Numbered from the stretch's first letter, positions 13,568-21,946 are shown. The stretch is 64,000 nt of DNA from Olsenella sp. SW781 (GCF_012027725.1 NZ_SJOU01000006.1:62001-126000), one strand, 5' to 3'. The notes: generated from the letters alone by a model not told the origin. Translations and numbers: made by a program.

Positions 13568-14925
13568 GGAAGACCCTCGAAAAGGCACTCGACTGGTCGC
13601 TCGGCAGCGTGGTCGGCAACTTCGTCTGGATCGGCCTCGCGAGTCTGGGTACATGGCTTTTCAACGAGCGCACCGGTCTTCTCGCGACCGTAGCCGAGTT
13701 CGCAGTGGAGCACACTCAGGGGTTCGCGACATGGACGGCTTCCGTTGCGCTTGTCGGTTCCCTAGTCGGCCTTTTCATCCGACATCGAGTTGCCCTCGGT
13801 CAGCTCGCCAAGAAGGACGCCGAGATCGCATCCCTCGAGGGGGAGCTCGCGGGCCGCCCGACGCAGGAGGACGTGGACGAGAGAGACGCCACGATATCGT
13901 CCCTCGAGAGGGACCTCGGCGCGCGGGACCATGCCGACGCAGAGCGCACCGGTCTGCGCGAGACGTTCCTCCACAAGATCGACTTCGACCAGCAGGCGGC
14001 GGTCGTGGGCGCCTGGCTCTCCCCCGGGCGGAGGCTCGACGTCTCCGCGAGGCCGGTCCGCGGGCTCGGCGGGGGCTTCTCCCTCGACGAGCTCCTCGTC
14101 CCGGACGGCGACGGCTGGGCGCGCGCGACGGACAGGGCGGTGGCGCTCCTGGATTCGAGCGGAGACCTCGTCGCCCTCGTCATGGGCCGCGAGCTCGAGT
14201 CGGGCGGCGGAGCGGCGCGCGACGACTTTGCTAAGACGCTCCGGGAGATGGACTTCTGCACGAAGAGCACGCTCGTGGCCGTATGGGAGCACGGGTCCGC
14301 CGACGTCACCTGGATCGACCCCGATGACCCGGACGTCTACGACGACATGTTCAGCGAGACGGACGAGAACTTCCTGAGGCTGACCAACGAGCGGCTCCGC
14401 GACCTGGAGTCCCTCGGGCTCGTGCGCTACGAGACCGTCTCGGGGTGGGACCGCAGGTGGACGCTCGAGGACGGTGTGGCCGACCTGCTCGCCGCCCACG
14501 GGGACGCGCTCGACGTCGCCCGCGAGGACGCGGGGCTCACGTGGGAGCGCCTGACGGAGATCCCCGGACAGGGGGACCCGCCCTCGGGCGGGGCGGGGGC
14601 GAAGGAGGACCTGGACTCTCTCGAGCTCCGGTTCCGCTCCATGTCCTTCGGGGCGAAGATGCCCTGCGCGGGCATCTGGCAGAACGGTGGGATAGAGCGC
14701 GAGCCAGGTCCCACCACGCCGGCCGAGGAGGAGGTGGAGGAGGCGTCCGGGGCAGGGTTCGTGCTGGCCGAGCCGACCAGCGAGTTCGGCAGGGTCAGGT
14801 TCCTGGCGACCGGCGATCTGACGACGCTCTTCACCGAGAGACCTAAGGAGTACGAGCGGGTGAGGTCGGACTTCTCGCGGGGAAGGTACCAGATCCGCGA
14901 CGGCAGGCTCGTGAGGGTCGGGTGA
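13564..14925 (+). CDS. Membrane-anchored coiled-coil protein of unknown function (453 aa)
   Basis: Two membrane helices lie near residues 18-37 (VVGNFVWIGLASLGTWLF) and 57-77 (TWTASVALVGSLVGLFI), then a coiled-coil at about 80-125 (AKKDAEIASLEGELAG and DATISSLERDL). Residues 150-300 form a soluble domain with DDFAKTLREMDFCTKSTL and DDMFSETDENFLRLTNERLRDLESLGLVRYE, the latter resembling a winged helix; the last 100 residues repeat a related theme (LTTLFTERPKEYERVRSDF). No family is recognised. Membrane anchoring plus a sensor-like soluble part recalls superinfection-exclusion or abortive-infection proteins, but that is inference from location in an integrative element. The frame is intact. Confidence 0.75.
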   Translation: MRKTLEKALDWSLGSVVGNFVWIGLASLGTWLFNERTGLLATVAEFAVEHTQGFATWTASVALVGSLVGLFIRHRVALGQLAKKDAEIASLEGELAGRPTQEDVDERDATISSLERDLGARDHADAERTGLRETFLHKIDFDQQAAVVGAWLSPGRRLDVSARPVRGLGGGFSLDELLVPDGDGWARATDRAVALLDSSGDLVALVMGRELESGGGAARDDFAKTLREMDFCTKSTLVAVWEHGSADVTWIDPDDPDVYDDMFSETDENFLRLTNERLRDLESLGLVRYETVSGWDRRWTLEDGVADLLAAHGDALDVAREDAGLTWERLTEIPGQGDPPSGGAGAKEDLDSLELRFRSMSFGAKMPCAGIWQNGGIEREPGPTTPAEEEVEEASGAGFVLAEPTSEFGRVRFLATGDLTTLFTERPKEYERVRSDFSRGRYQIRDGRLVRVG

Positions 14926-14989
14926 CCGCTCGCATGGCCTTGGGAGAGGCCGCCGAACGTGGAGTTGATCAGGAAGGGGTGGATGCGTG

Positions 14990-15955
14990 ATGGGCGAGAT
15001 CAAGCAGAGCGCCTCGGCGTCGGCTGAGGCGAACGCCGTCAAGCTGTCCGGCAACACGGTGAATTTTAACCTCTCCCCTGGCGGCACGTCCGACAGGCTC
15101 GGCCCGCTCGCGAGCATCGTGAGGCTGGTCAGCCCCGCCTTCTACGAAAGGCGCGAGGCGGAGGCGAGGGCGATAAGGGCGGAGTCCGTCATTGAGGCCG
15201 CGAGGCGGATCTACGACGAGTTCCCCTGCATGAGCGAGCGCAGGGCCGTCATGGAGGCCATGGGGTACCGCATGACGAACGAGCAGGCCGACAACGTCGT
15301 CGAGGTGCTGGAAGAGGCCCAGGGAATCCTCGACTCGCGAGACCGGGAGGCGAGAGGGCTCCTTCCCGAGGCGCGCGACACGATCTTCGAAGGGTCGAGG
15401 GGGGCCTACGACAAGGACGTCCGCTCGTTGTGGGCGCGGCTCGCGGCCGAGGAGGCGTCCCATCCGGGCGTGTTCTCGCTCAGGACCCTCCGGGTCCTCT
15501 CGAGCATGGACGCGACGGACGTGAAGGACTTCTCGACCCTCTGCACCTGCATCGTGCGCAACGAGCGCGCGAAGACCTATCGGGACAAGGTCCACATCCT
15601 GCTTCACTCGAGCCGCAGCGGCAGACACCTCAACGGCGGTGCGTTCGACTATGGCAGGCTGTCCTCGCTTGAGTCGATCGGGCTGCTCTCGACGAGCGTC
15701 TTCGACGTGAAGAACCTCAACCACGGACAGACGCTCGAGCTCTCGACCGCGAGCTCCGTCATCGTCGCCCGAAACGATCACGACAAGCCCAAGGCATGCT
15801 CGTTCCATATCAGCCTGACGCGCGCGGGACTCGAGCTCTCGACCCTATGCGAGTGGGGAACCTGCCCGAACCTCGACGAGTTCGCCGCCATCAGGGTCAG
15901 GGAGTGCGGGCTCACGTTGATAGGTACATATGGCAACGACGGTTCAGAGGGGTGA
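14990..15955 (+). CDS. DUF2806-like protein A
   Basis: About 321 residues. An N-terminal segment (KQSASASAEANAVKLSGNTVNFNL) is followed by a helical domain and a core that reads DVRSLWARLAAEEASHPGVF, SLRTLRVLSSMDATDVKDF. The pattern W-x3-A/L-x-E-x3-P-G-x-F/Y-S-x-R-T-L-x-x-L is the signature I associate with DUF2806; it is shared with the next gene. Either GTG 14987 or ATG 14990 could start translation after AGGAAGGGG. The family has no assigned function. Two diverged copies side by side suggest a heteromeric complex or two specificities. Confidence 0.7.
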   Translation: MGEIKQSASASAEANAVKLSGNTVNFNLSPGGTSDRLGPLASIVRLVSPAFYERREAEARAIRAESVIEAARRIYDEFPCMSERRAVMEAMGYRMTNEQADNVVEVLEEAQGILDSRDREARGLLPEARDTIFEGSRGAYDKDVRSLWARLAAEEASHPGVFSLRTLRVLSSMDATDVKDFSTLCTCIVRNERAKTYRDKVHILLHSSRSGRHLNGGAFDYGRLSSLESIGLLSTSVFDVKNLNHGQTLELSTASSVIVARNDHDKPKACSFHISLTRAGLELSTLCEWGTCPNLDEFAAIRVRECGLTLIGTYGNDGSEG

Positions 15956-16013
15956 AGGCGGCGCCCATGGGCCGCGTAGTCTGGTGCTGCATGCCGTTCG
16001 ACTGGGGGTTCTG

Positions 16014-16883
16014 ATGACTGCAGAGCACAGAGAAGGAAGCTCCACACTATCGGGAGTAGGGCAATTCATACAGTCCATAGCTAAGGCTTTTCCTGGCATT
16101 CCCGTGGCAAGTGAGGCGCGTGGGAAGGCCAAGGCCAACCAAGTCATGCTCGGCGAAATAGAAAGGATGCGTGGAAGTCTCATCCAGCAAGGCTATAGCC
16201 AAAGCACCGTCGACGGCATGTGCCTGCACTACATCAACGAATGCAGCAAATCAAACAACCTTGCCGAATGCCTCGCCATTGCCCAATCAGAGCTGGGTCG
16301 GGATTACGAAACAAGCAAGATTGACCACAGCTGGTTCCTCAGGTGGTCGGATGGGGCATCAGAGCAGTTCGACGACGAGATGCGGCTCATCTGGGGCAAG
16401 GTCCTCTCCGGCGAGCTCGACCAGCCGGGAAGCTACTCGAAGCGCACCCTTTCGATATTGTCAGACATGGGCGCGCGTGACGCAGGCCTGTTCCAGAGGC
16501 TGTGCTCGCTCTGCGCCAGATGCGTCGACGAATACGGAAACATCACCGGAGTCGTCCCGTGCGTATTCTTGGATAACGGTGGGGCATCGTACTGCGACGG
16601 GGAAATGACCTATTCAGAAATCGCCCACCTCGCATCGCTCGAACTCGTGGTGCTCACGTCGAAAACGTCGCTCGACGTTGGCGAGCTCATTGTGATAGAT
16701 GGAGATAGATATGCGGTAGAAGGCGACGCAAAAGGACCCGTGTCTTTCAGTGATATCACGCTCACAAACTATGGCAACGAGCTGTCGCAGTTGTCTGGAG
16801 ACGCGATTGGATCACACCGCGACCTCCTCAAGTTCTTTGAGCGCGAGGCACAGAGGCAGGGCGGAAGGATAGTCAGGGCGTAG
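16014..16883 (+). CDS. DUF2806-like protein B
   Basis: The 289-residue product starts at ATG 16014 after GGGGGTTCTG. After an N-terminal region with GVGQFIQSIAKAFPG come helices containing MLGEIERMRGSLIQQGYS, and then the core DDEMRLIWGKVLSGELDQPG, SYSKRTLSILSDMGARDAGL, FQRLCSLC. This is the best match to DUF2806 in the window. Compared with protein A the W-G-K-x-L-x-G-E-L form is nearer the family pattern. GC content is lower than in host genes. Role unknown; association with defence islands is suspected from context only. Confidence 0.78.
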   Translation: MTAEHREGSSTLSGVGQFIQSIAKAFPGIPVASEARGKAKANQVMLGEIERMRGSLIQQGYSQSTVDGMCLHYINECSKSNNLAECLAIAQSELGRDYETSKIDHSWFLRWSDGASEQFDDEMRLIWGKVLSGELDQPGSYSKRTLSILSDMGARDAGLFQRLCSLCARCVDEYGNITGVVPCVFLDNGGASYCDGEMTYSEIAHLASLELVVLTSKTSLDVGELIVIDGDRYAVEGDAKGPVSFSDITLTNYGNELSQLSGDAIGSHRDLLKFFEREAQRQGGRIVRA

Positions 16884-16939
16884 CCGTGGTTCCAAGCGAA
16901 CCACGACGAGTTCAAGAGATGGTAGAAAGGGGAAAGAGA

Positions 16940-17215
16940 ATGGCAGAAGAAATCATCCCGAGCGTCAATGTCAGGCTCGACCAGGACACCCAGTCCAGGA
17001 AAGGAGTGTTCGCCGATTTCGTGATGGCAAGAACGAAGGGAGGGACAACAAGGCTCGACTTCTCCCAGCTTGACTCCGAGGCGGAAGATGGCACGAGGAA
17101 GGGGGTCATGGTTTCGAGGATTTTCATGAACAACGAGGATCTGATCTCTCTCAGGGACATGCTCAACAAGCACACCGCGCAGTGGAAGGTCGACGGCGAT
17201 GGTTCGAACGAGTAG
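16940..17215 (+). CDS. DUF3467-like small protein (91 aa)
   Basis: The ATG at 16940 follows AAAGGGGAAAGAGA; an upstream GTG at 16886 is less convincing. The sequence RKGVFADFVMARTKGGTTRL, DFSQLDSE and then VMVSRIFMNNEDLISLRDML follows the beta-sandwich pattern of DUF3467 (a 'FADF...DF' segment and a later 'SP/NxEDLxxLxxML' helix). Function unknown. It overlaps the following gene by 17 bp and is part of the cargo operon. Confidence 0.55.
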   Translation: MAEEIIPSVNVRLDQDTQSRKGVFADFVMARTKGGTTRLDFSQLDSEAEDGTRKGVMVSRIFMNNEDLISLRDMLNKHTAQWKVDGDGSNE

Positions 17216-17567
17216 AGAGATAGACCCGTTCGACGTCGAATGGTCCGAAACAGACCCTCTTGACCGCGAGGTCACCATGCTCAAGTCGATCGTCGAGCTT
17301 CGCGAGAGACAGGGCAAGCACCCCGACCCACCAGAGTTCATCTCGACATCTGAGGTCAGGACCGTCGTTTCCGACCCGGACAGAATCGACGAATCTGCAA
17401 CCCACGAGTTTCGTGAAGTCTATTACCGGAACGAGTCCGAAGAGGATTACCCGTACTCGCGCGCCGTCGTGGATTTCCGAGACAACCCGCAGAGAGGCAT
17501 CGTGGTATCGTGGAGCAGATACGAGGCTCCCGTCAGCTCATACGGAGTCAAGTGGAGGAGGGGTTAG
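17199..17567 (+). CDS. Hypothetical protein (122 aa), cargo operon
   Basis: The reading frame starts inside the DUF3467-like gene (ATG 17199, after GGAAGGTCGACGGC) and is hydrophilic and acidic: REIDPFDVEWSETDPLDREV, an amphipathic helix EVTMLKSIVELRERQGKH, and a C-terminal part with DYPYSRAVVDFRDNPQRGIV that looks like beta strands. No family recognised. The tight overlap with both neighbours argues that the three small proteins are made together. Confidence 0.6.
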   Translation: MVRTSREIDPFDVEWSETDPLDREVTMLKSIVELRERQGKHPDPPEFISTSEVRTVVSDPDRIDESATHEFREVYYRNESEEDYPYSRAVVDFRDNPQRGIVVSWSRYEAPVSSYGVKWRRG

Positions 17568-17568
17568 C

Positions 17569-17841
17569 ATGAGGTCATACAGCGCCGCATCGGCAAGCTA
17601 TGCCGACGTGGTCGACATGCTGTACGTCCTGATCGACCCGAGCGGGAGCCTCTCCAGATGCCATTCCGTCGAGGACACGCCGTCCGGAATCACCGTCATG
17701 TACTCAGCCGATGGCTCTGCCATAGGCGCCGAGGTCTCCGACTTCCTAGAGCGCTACAGCCTCCCGGCGACCATACACGTCGACGCGAGGGAGCCGTTCG
17801 ACCTCACGATTAGCGAGGCAAACGGAATCGGCGCCGCCTAG
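17569..17841 (+). CDS. Hypothetical protein (90 aa), last gene of the cargo operon
   Basis: The ATG at 17569 is one base after the previous stop, behind GTGGAGGAGGGG. The product, MRSYSAASASYADVVDMLYV then VEDTPSGITVMYSADGSAIG and VDAREPFDLTISEANGIG, is a small alpha/beta-like protein without membrane segments. No family recognised. It ends 22 bp before the terminator hairpin at 17864. Confidence 0.6.
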   Translation: MRSYSAASASYADVVDMLYVLIDPSGSLSRCHSVEDTPSGITVMYSADGSAIGAEVSDFLERYSLPATIHVDAREPFDLTISEANGIGAA

Positions 17842-17863
17842 CGCGCAGACAAACAAAAAAACC

Positions 17864-17900
17864 GCGCCCACCGGAACCGCCAAGTCAAGCCGGTGGGCGC
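17864..17900 (-). terminator. Strong hairpin with U-tract on the minus strand
   Basis: Arms GCGCCCACCGG (17864-17874) and CCGGTGGGCGC (17890-17900). On the minus strand the stem is followed by GGTTTTTTTG, so it would stop transcription entering from the integrase side. On the plus strand it is preceded by an A-run and lacks a U-tract, so it is at most a weak barrier between the cargo operon and the integrase. Confidence 0.75.
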
Positions 17901-17938
17901 ACAATATTCCACCCCTCGACAGGATGGAGAACTCAATT

Positions 17939-19078
17939 ATGCCACGGAAGCGAGGCAGGAAGTCCCGCAGCGCGTGGGGCAGCAACGACGACGCCGCGCC
18001 GGGCGCAGACGTCTGAGGTTCTACGCAGACCTCCACGACGGGCGCGGCTACACGCGCCACAGCAAGACGATCGTCGGCACCAAGACCGACGGTGACGAGG
18101 AGCTGGCGCGCCTGAGGGTCCAGCACTCCCAGGACGCGCCCGTCCCGACCGTCGGCGAGATGTGGGAGAGGTTCGAGCTCCCGCACCTCAGGGATGGGGT
18201 CAGAGACGGCAATGTCGCGAAGAGGACACTCATCAACTACGAGTCCAAGTGGCGCAATTACGTCGGCCCACGCTTCGCCGACGTCCCGTGCACGGACGTC
18301 AGGCCCATCGACATCCAGGACTGGCTGCTCGAGATGTCTGCGGCCAGCGGAAAGATATGCCGCGCCGTCCTCAAGGTGACGCTCGACTACGCCGTCATGT
18401 ACGACGTGATGCAGGCGAACCCGGCCGACCGCAAGTTCAGGTATGGCGAGAACACGTCCCGCGAGCGCGGCACCTACTCTCCGGATGAGCTCCTCAGGGT
18501 GTGGGACGTCGTGAGGGGGTCCGTCTGCGAGGCTCCGTTCCTGATCTCTGCCTACGGGGGTGCGCGCGTCGGGGGGGGCGTGCGGTCTGGCGCTGGACCA
18601 CATGGCCTTCGACGTCGACGTGGCGCTGGTCCTCATCAGCGACCAGCTCACTCAGGACGACGACGTGGGGGCGCAGCTCAAGACCCGGGAGAAGTCGAAG
18701 CGATGGACGGGGATAGGCGGCCCGCAGGCCGCGAGGCTGCGCGAGATAGTCGGAGGGCTGCCGGACGGGGCCCTGTACCTCAACGACCGGGGCGACGGCA
18801 CGCCCGTGCCGAGGTGGCGTGTCCGCGACACGTGGAACAGGCTGCTCGAGGGGTCAGGGGTGCGACGGCTCCCGATGAAGGAGCTGAGGCCGTCCTTCGA
18901 GACCCACATGCACTGGGACAGGGGCGTGCCGATGGAGAAGCTGGCGAAGATCATGGGGCACACGAAGCCGACGACCACTTTCAGATACTATGACCGCCCG
19001 GACGACTCGCAGCTATCGCAACTTGCACGAGACATCGCCGGAAATTCCGGTCCGTTGGGACAAATTGGGACAAGTTAG
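17939..19078 (+). pseudogene. Tyrosine recombinase (phage-type integrase), two frameshifts
   Basis: Read across two indels the protein is about 379 residues. It opens MPRKRGRKSRSAWGSNDDAA; a lost base near 18003 shifts to the frame with RRRLRFYADLHDGRGYTRHS, a SAM-like core-binding domain (VGEMWERFELPHLRDG), then SAYGGARVG; an eight-G run at 18571-18578 shifts again to ACGLALDHMAFD. The catalytic part shows the Arg of GGARVG, ELRPSFETHMHWDRG, IMGHTKPTTTF and the Tyr of RYYDRP. The start at 17939 follows GGAGAA. It lies next to attR as expected. As read it would not be functional; homopolymer consensus error must be excluded. Confidence 0.85.
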
Positions 19079-19121
19079 CCTATATCAACCGTTCTACCTG
19101 CGGTTTTATCGATTACTATAT

Positions 19122-19144
19122 AACTCGCAATTCGACCACGCGGC
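19122..19144. other. attR: right copy of the attachment direct repeat
   Basis: AACTCGCAA-TTCGACCACG plus CGGC, followed by CTAG. Translated in frame it restores YNSQFDHAA-stop, the original C-terminus of the ABC exporter, including the host TAG stop at 19145. Confidence 0.85.
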
Positions 19145-19155
19145 CTAGCGGAGGG

Positions 19156-19285
19156 CGCGGGCATGCCTGGGCGCACGGTCCTTCTCGCCCAAGGCGGGAA
19201 TCCGTGCGCCGGGGCATGCTCGGCCGAGGCGTGCACAGGGGCATGCTCGAAGGGCGAGAAAAACCGGCGAGAAGGACCGGCGAGA
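19156..19285. repeat. CCGTGCGC/GCATGC repeats and four GGCGAGAA/TTCTCGCC motifs
   Basis: Three copies of the repeat family lie at 19156-19178 (inverted), 19202-19222 and 19231-19250. The motif occurs at about 19181-19188 (CCTTCTCGCC), 19253-19260, 19265-19272 and 19278-19285, the last two as tandem CCGGCGAGAAGGA. This would have been the DNA directly downstream of the exporter before integration. Confidence 0.75.
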
Positions 19286-19299
19286 AGGACCTGCCGCCC

Positions 19300-20241
19300 T
19301 TAGTTGTTGACGCCGTGGTGGCAGACGAAGCTCTCGCGGTCGATGGCGCGGAACTCGTAGCCGCGCTCCTGATAGAACTCGATGATCTGCGGCAGGGCGT
19401 CGACGGTGGTGGTCTTCGTCGCGGCGTCGTGGAAGAGCAGCATGATGTTGGTGTATCCCTCCACGCAGGAGGACTGCACGATGGTCTCCGCGGGGACGTT
19501 GTTGCCGGAGGCGTCCGCCGAGGTCACGTTCCAGTCGTAGAACTGGTAGCCGCGCGCGGGGACGTCCTCCACGAGCGCGGACATGATGCCCGTGCAGTAG
19601 TTCGCCGAGATGGTGTTGGAGGCGCCACCGGGGAAGCGCGTGAGGTACGGCACGAACCCGATCTGCTCCTTCACGACCTCGCCCACCTGCTCGAGGTCCG
19701 CAAAGAACGCCTCCTCGGAGACGTAGATCTTGTCGTAGTCGTGCGTCATCGAGTGCAGGCCGATGCTGTGGCCGCGGTCGTATGCGTCCTTGATCGAGCT
19801 GCGGTAGTCGGGCTCGTGCCCGGTCACGAAGAACGTGGCCTTGGCGCCGTACTGGTCGAGGATGTCGAGCACGCGGCCCGTGTTCTTGGAGGGGCCGTCG
19901 TCGAAGGTCAGGTAGACGATCTTCTCGCCGTTGGACTCGTAGTTCCAGTCCGTCTGGCGGTCCGGGTCGAGCGCGAGTTCCGCGGCGCGCGTGTCGTCCT
20001 GCGCGGGCTCGGGCTCGGGCTCGGGCTCCGGCTCGGGCTCGGGCGCGGCGGGCTCGACGATCGTGGGGAGCTCCCGCACCTGGGAGTCGGCCTCCCCCGA
20101 CGCCCCGGCCACCACGAGCGCGCTCAGCGCGCCCACACCACCGAGAAGCGCCACGACGAGCACCATCGTCACCACGAGAAGCCCCCGTGCGTGACGCTGC
20201 TGGTCCTGTGCGCTCGGCCGCCTTCCTGCCCTGCCTGCCAT
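19300..20241 (-). CDS. Membrane-anchored polysaccharide (peptidoglycan) deacetylase, CE4
   Basis: The 313-residue protein has a basic N-terminus, one membrane helix (about 20-46), an (EP)n linker of about eight Glu-Pro pairs at 70-80 coded by repeated GGGCTC, and a NodB domain. All CE4 motifs are present: TFDDGPS (motif 1), HSMTH (motif 2), RFPGGAS (motif 3), DWNVTSAD (motif 4) and LLFHD (motif 5). It should remove N-acetyl groups from cell-wall glycans outside the membrane. The C-terminus adds an extension ending CHHGVNN. It is separated from neighbours and probably monocistronic. Confidence 0.93.
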   Translation of the reverse strand: MAGRAGRRPSAQDQQRHARGLLVVTMVLVVALLGGVGALSALVVAGASGEADSQVRELPTIVEPAAPEPEPEPEPEPEPAQDDTRAAELALDPDRQTDWNYESNGEKIVYLTFDDGPSKNTGRVLDILDQYGAKATFFVTGHEPDYRSSIKDAYDRGHSIGLHSMTHDYDKIYVSEEAFFADLEQVGEVVKEQIGFVPYLTRFPGGASNTISANYCTGIMSALVEDVPARGYQFYDWNVTSADASGNNVPAETIVQSSCVEGYTNIMLLFHDAATKTTTVDALPQIIEFYQERGYEFRAIDRESFVCHHGVNN

Positions 20242-20347
20242 GAGTCTCCTCGCAGTTGCTCGCCTTGTCGGCAGGTCATTGTACGAGAACTCCGCGACGC
20301 TCGGTCACCCTGAATCCAAGGTTGAGGGCGCCAGCGTGGGGCCCGCC

Positions 20348-21589
20348 CTACGAGAGCACGATGCCGCCGAGCCAGCCGCACAGCGGCGTGGCGAGCGCGC
20401 TGTAGTAGCTCACCCAGGACGAGAGGCTCATGTTCTGGATGAAGCCGACGTTGTGGCGCACGATGCCGTTGCCCATGTAGATGCCGATGTGGCCGTAGAT
20501 GAGGCCGGCGGCGCTCGCCGGGGACGAGTTGACGGCGATGATCATGCCGGGCTTGATCTGCGACGTGGCGGTGTGGCACCAGCTGTAGTACATGTCGTCG
20601 GCGTTGCCCCAGAACGAGCCGAGCCCCGCGTACTGGAAGACGTCGGTGACCCAGGCGGCGCACAGGCCCGTGCCCGGCGAGCCCACGGCGTAGGCGGCGT
20701 TGAGCACGGCCTGGAGCGAGCCCGATCCGTTGGTGGGGGTGTCCCCCACCCAGTTGGAGGAGCCGCCGCCCTGCTGGTTCTGCTGCTCCTGCTGCCTGCG
20801 GGCCTCCTCTTCCTGGCGCTTGCGCTCCTCCTGGCGGCGGGCCTCCTCGGCAGCGCGCTGGGCGGCGAGGATCTCCTCGTCGCGCTGCTGCATGAGCTCC
20901 TGGACCTCGGCGGAGAGGCCGTCGACGAGGCTCTGGGCCTCCTGCTGCTTGGCACGCGTCTCCGCGAGCTCCTCCTGCTGCTGGGCCTGGAGGTCCTCGA
21001 GGTCGGCGCGCTGCGCCTCGAGCTCGGCCTTCTGGCCCTCGAGCTCGGCCTTGCTCGTCTCGAGCTCGGTCTTGAGGGTCTTGACCTCCTCGATCATCTC
21101 GCGCTCGGACTCGCTCACCTTGTCGAGGTAGAAGATGCTGCTCGTCAGCTCGTCGAAGGTCGTCGCCGAGAGGATGAGGTCGAGCGTGCCCTGCGCGCCC
21201 GACTTGTAGGCGGACGTCATGCGGTCGCCGAGCCGCTCCTGCTTCTCCTCGATCTCGGCCTGGCGCTCGTCGATCTCGTCCTGCTTGGACTCGATGTCGG
21301 CCTGCGTCTGGTCGATCTGCGCGTTGAGCTCGCTGATCTGGACCTGGGTCTCGGAGAGCCGACCCGCGACCTCAGCGGTCTCCTGGCCGATGCGGTTGAG
21401 CTCGGCCTGGGCATCCTCGAAGCTCATCTGGGCCGCGTCGAGCTTCTCCTGGGTGGTCTCGGCCCGCGCGACGGCGGGGAAGAACGTGGCGCAGATGCCC
21501 GCGCCCATAAAGAGCCTGAGGGCGTCCCGGCGCGTGACGCTGCGAGGCGTGATGCCGGCGTCGCCCATGCTGACATGCGTTCGGGGCAT
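20348..21589 (-). CDS. Secreted coiled-coil peptidoglycan hydrolase (PcsB/NlpC-like)
   Basis: The 413-residue protein starts at ATG 21589 behind AAGGAGG. A signal sequence with twin arginines (SVTRRDALRLFMGAGICATF) is followed by about 240 residues of coiled-coil rich in Glu, Gln and Lys, a QQGGGSS linker, and a C-terminal cysteine peptidase domain. The catalytic Cys is in GTGLCAAWV and the His in IYGHIGIYMGNG. This is the layout of PcsB/CwlO-type hydrolases that cut peptide stems at the division site and are kept inactive by the coil until FtsEX-type activation. The twin Arg could mean Tat export, which is unusual. Confidence 0.88.
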   Translation of the reverse strand: MPRTHVSMGDAGITPRSVTRRDALRLFMGAGICATFFPAVARAETTQEKLDAAQMSFEDAQAELNRIGQETAEVAGRLSETQVQISELNAQIDQTQADIESKQDEIDERQAEIEEKQERLGDRMTSAYKSGAQGTLDLILSATTFDELTSSIFYLDKVSESEREMIEEVKTLKTELETSKAELEGQKAELEAQRADLEDLQAQQQEELAETRAKQQEAQSLVDGLSAEVQELMQQRDEEILAAQRAAEEARRQEERKRQEEEARRQQEQQNQQGGGSSNWVGDTPTNGSGSLQAVLNAAYAVGSPGTGLCAAWVTDVFQYAGLGSFWGNADDMYYSWCHTATSQIKPGMIIAVNSSPASAAGLIYGHIGIYMGNGIVRHNVGFIQNMSLSSWVSYYSALATPLCGWLGGIVLS

Positions 21590-21946
21590 GAAGTGCCTCC
21601 TTGGGTACGAATAAGGTGCAGAGGAACGCTCCCCTATTCTATCCGTTATCCCCCGGGGCCACGAGATGCACACGGGGCCAAAGCGCCGTGCGAGAGCTGG
21701 ATGCGGGGCGTGGCGCAGGTCGGGGCTATGGCAGCGGCAGCCGCTCGCGCGTTGCGCAAATCGGGGTCGTGGCAGCAGGCGAGAAGAACGAGCTGGGGTT
21801 CTTCTCGCCCGCGCTACAAGAAAGGGGGTCATGGCAGCCCGATTCCTGCCACGACCCCAAACGGCGCAGCGCCGGCACCGCTGCCACTGCCACAGGCCCG
21901 CGTTCCGCAGCGGCCGCGGGCGGGCGGTTCTTCTCGCCCCTCTTGC
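21590..21946. repeat. Gap with GGGGTCGTGGCAG repeats and CTTCTCGCC motifs
   Basis: No gene. GGGGTCGTGGCAG-like units lie at about 21721 (GGGGCTATGGCAG), 21763, 21825 (GGGGTCATGGCAG) and inverted at 21846 (CTGCCACGACCCC). GTTCTTCTCGCC occurs near 21809 and 21929 and GGCGAGAAGAAC near 21778. The same unit recurs upstream of hisS (30980-31160). Confidence 0.75.

Larger units (their letters stand above)
10380..19144. mobile_element. Integrative element of about 8.8 kb in the 3' end of an ABC exporter gene
   Basis: The element is bounded by a 23-bp direct repeat (attL 10380, attR 19122) and carries a tyrosine integrase next to attR, as in elements that use the 3' end of a gene as target and restore it. 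It contains three or more Cro/XRE-like or HTH genes, a tiny basic protein, and an uninterrupted plus-strand operon (13190-17841) of mostly uncharacterised proteins. No replication, conjugation or virion genes are seen, so it is closer to a small island or satellite than to an ICE or prophage. The GGCGAGAAGRAC motif common in the flanks is virtually missing. Several genes carry single-base indels (integrase twice, 11672-11922, 12548-12720, 12760-13018), while the cargo operon is intact. Confidence 0.88.

Noticed and set aside
18500-18620. Programmed frameshift in the integrase at the eight-G run
   Set aside because: A second unrelated frameshift lies near 18003 in the same gene and other element genes also carry G-run indels, so decay or sequencing error is more likely.
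19990-20045. GGGCTC hexamer array as a regulatory repeat
   Set aside because: It codes the Glu-Pro linker of the deacetylase in frame and needs no other explanation.
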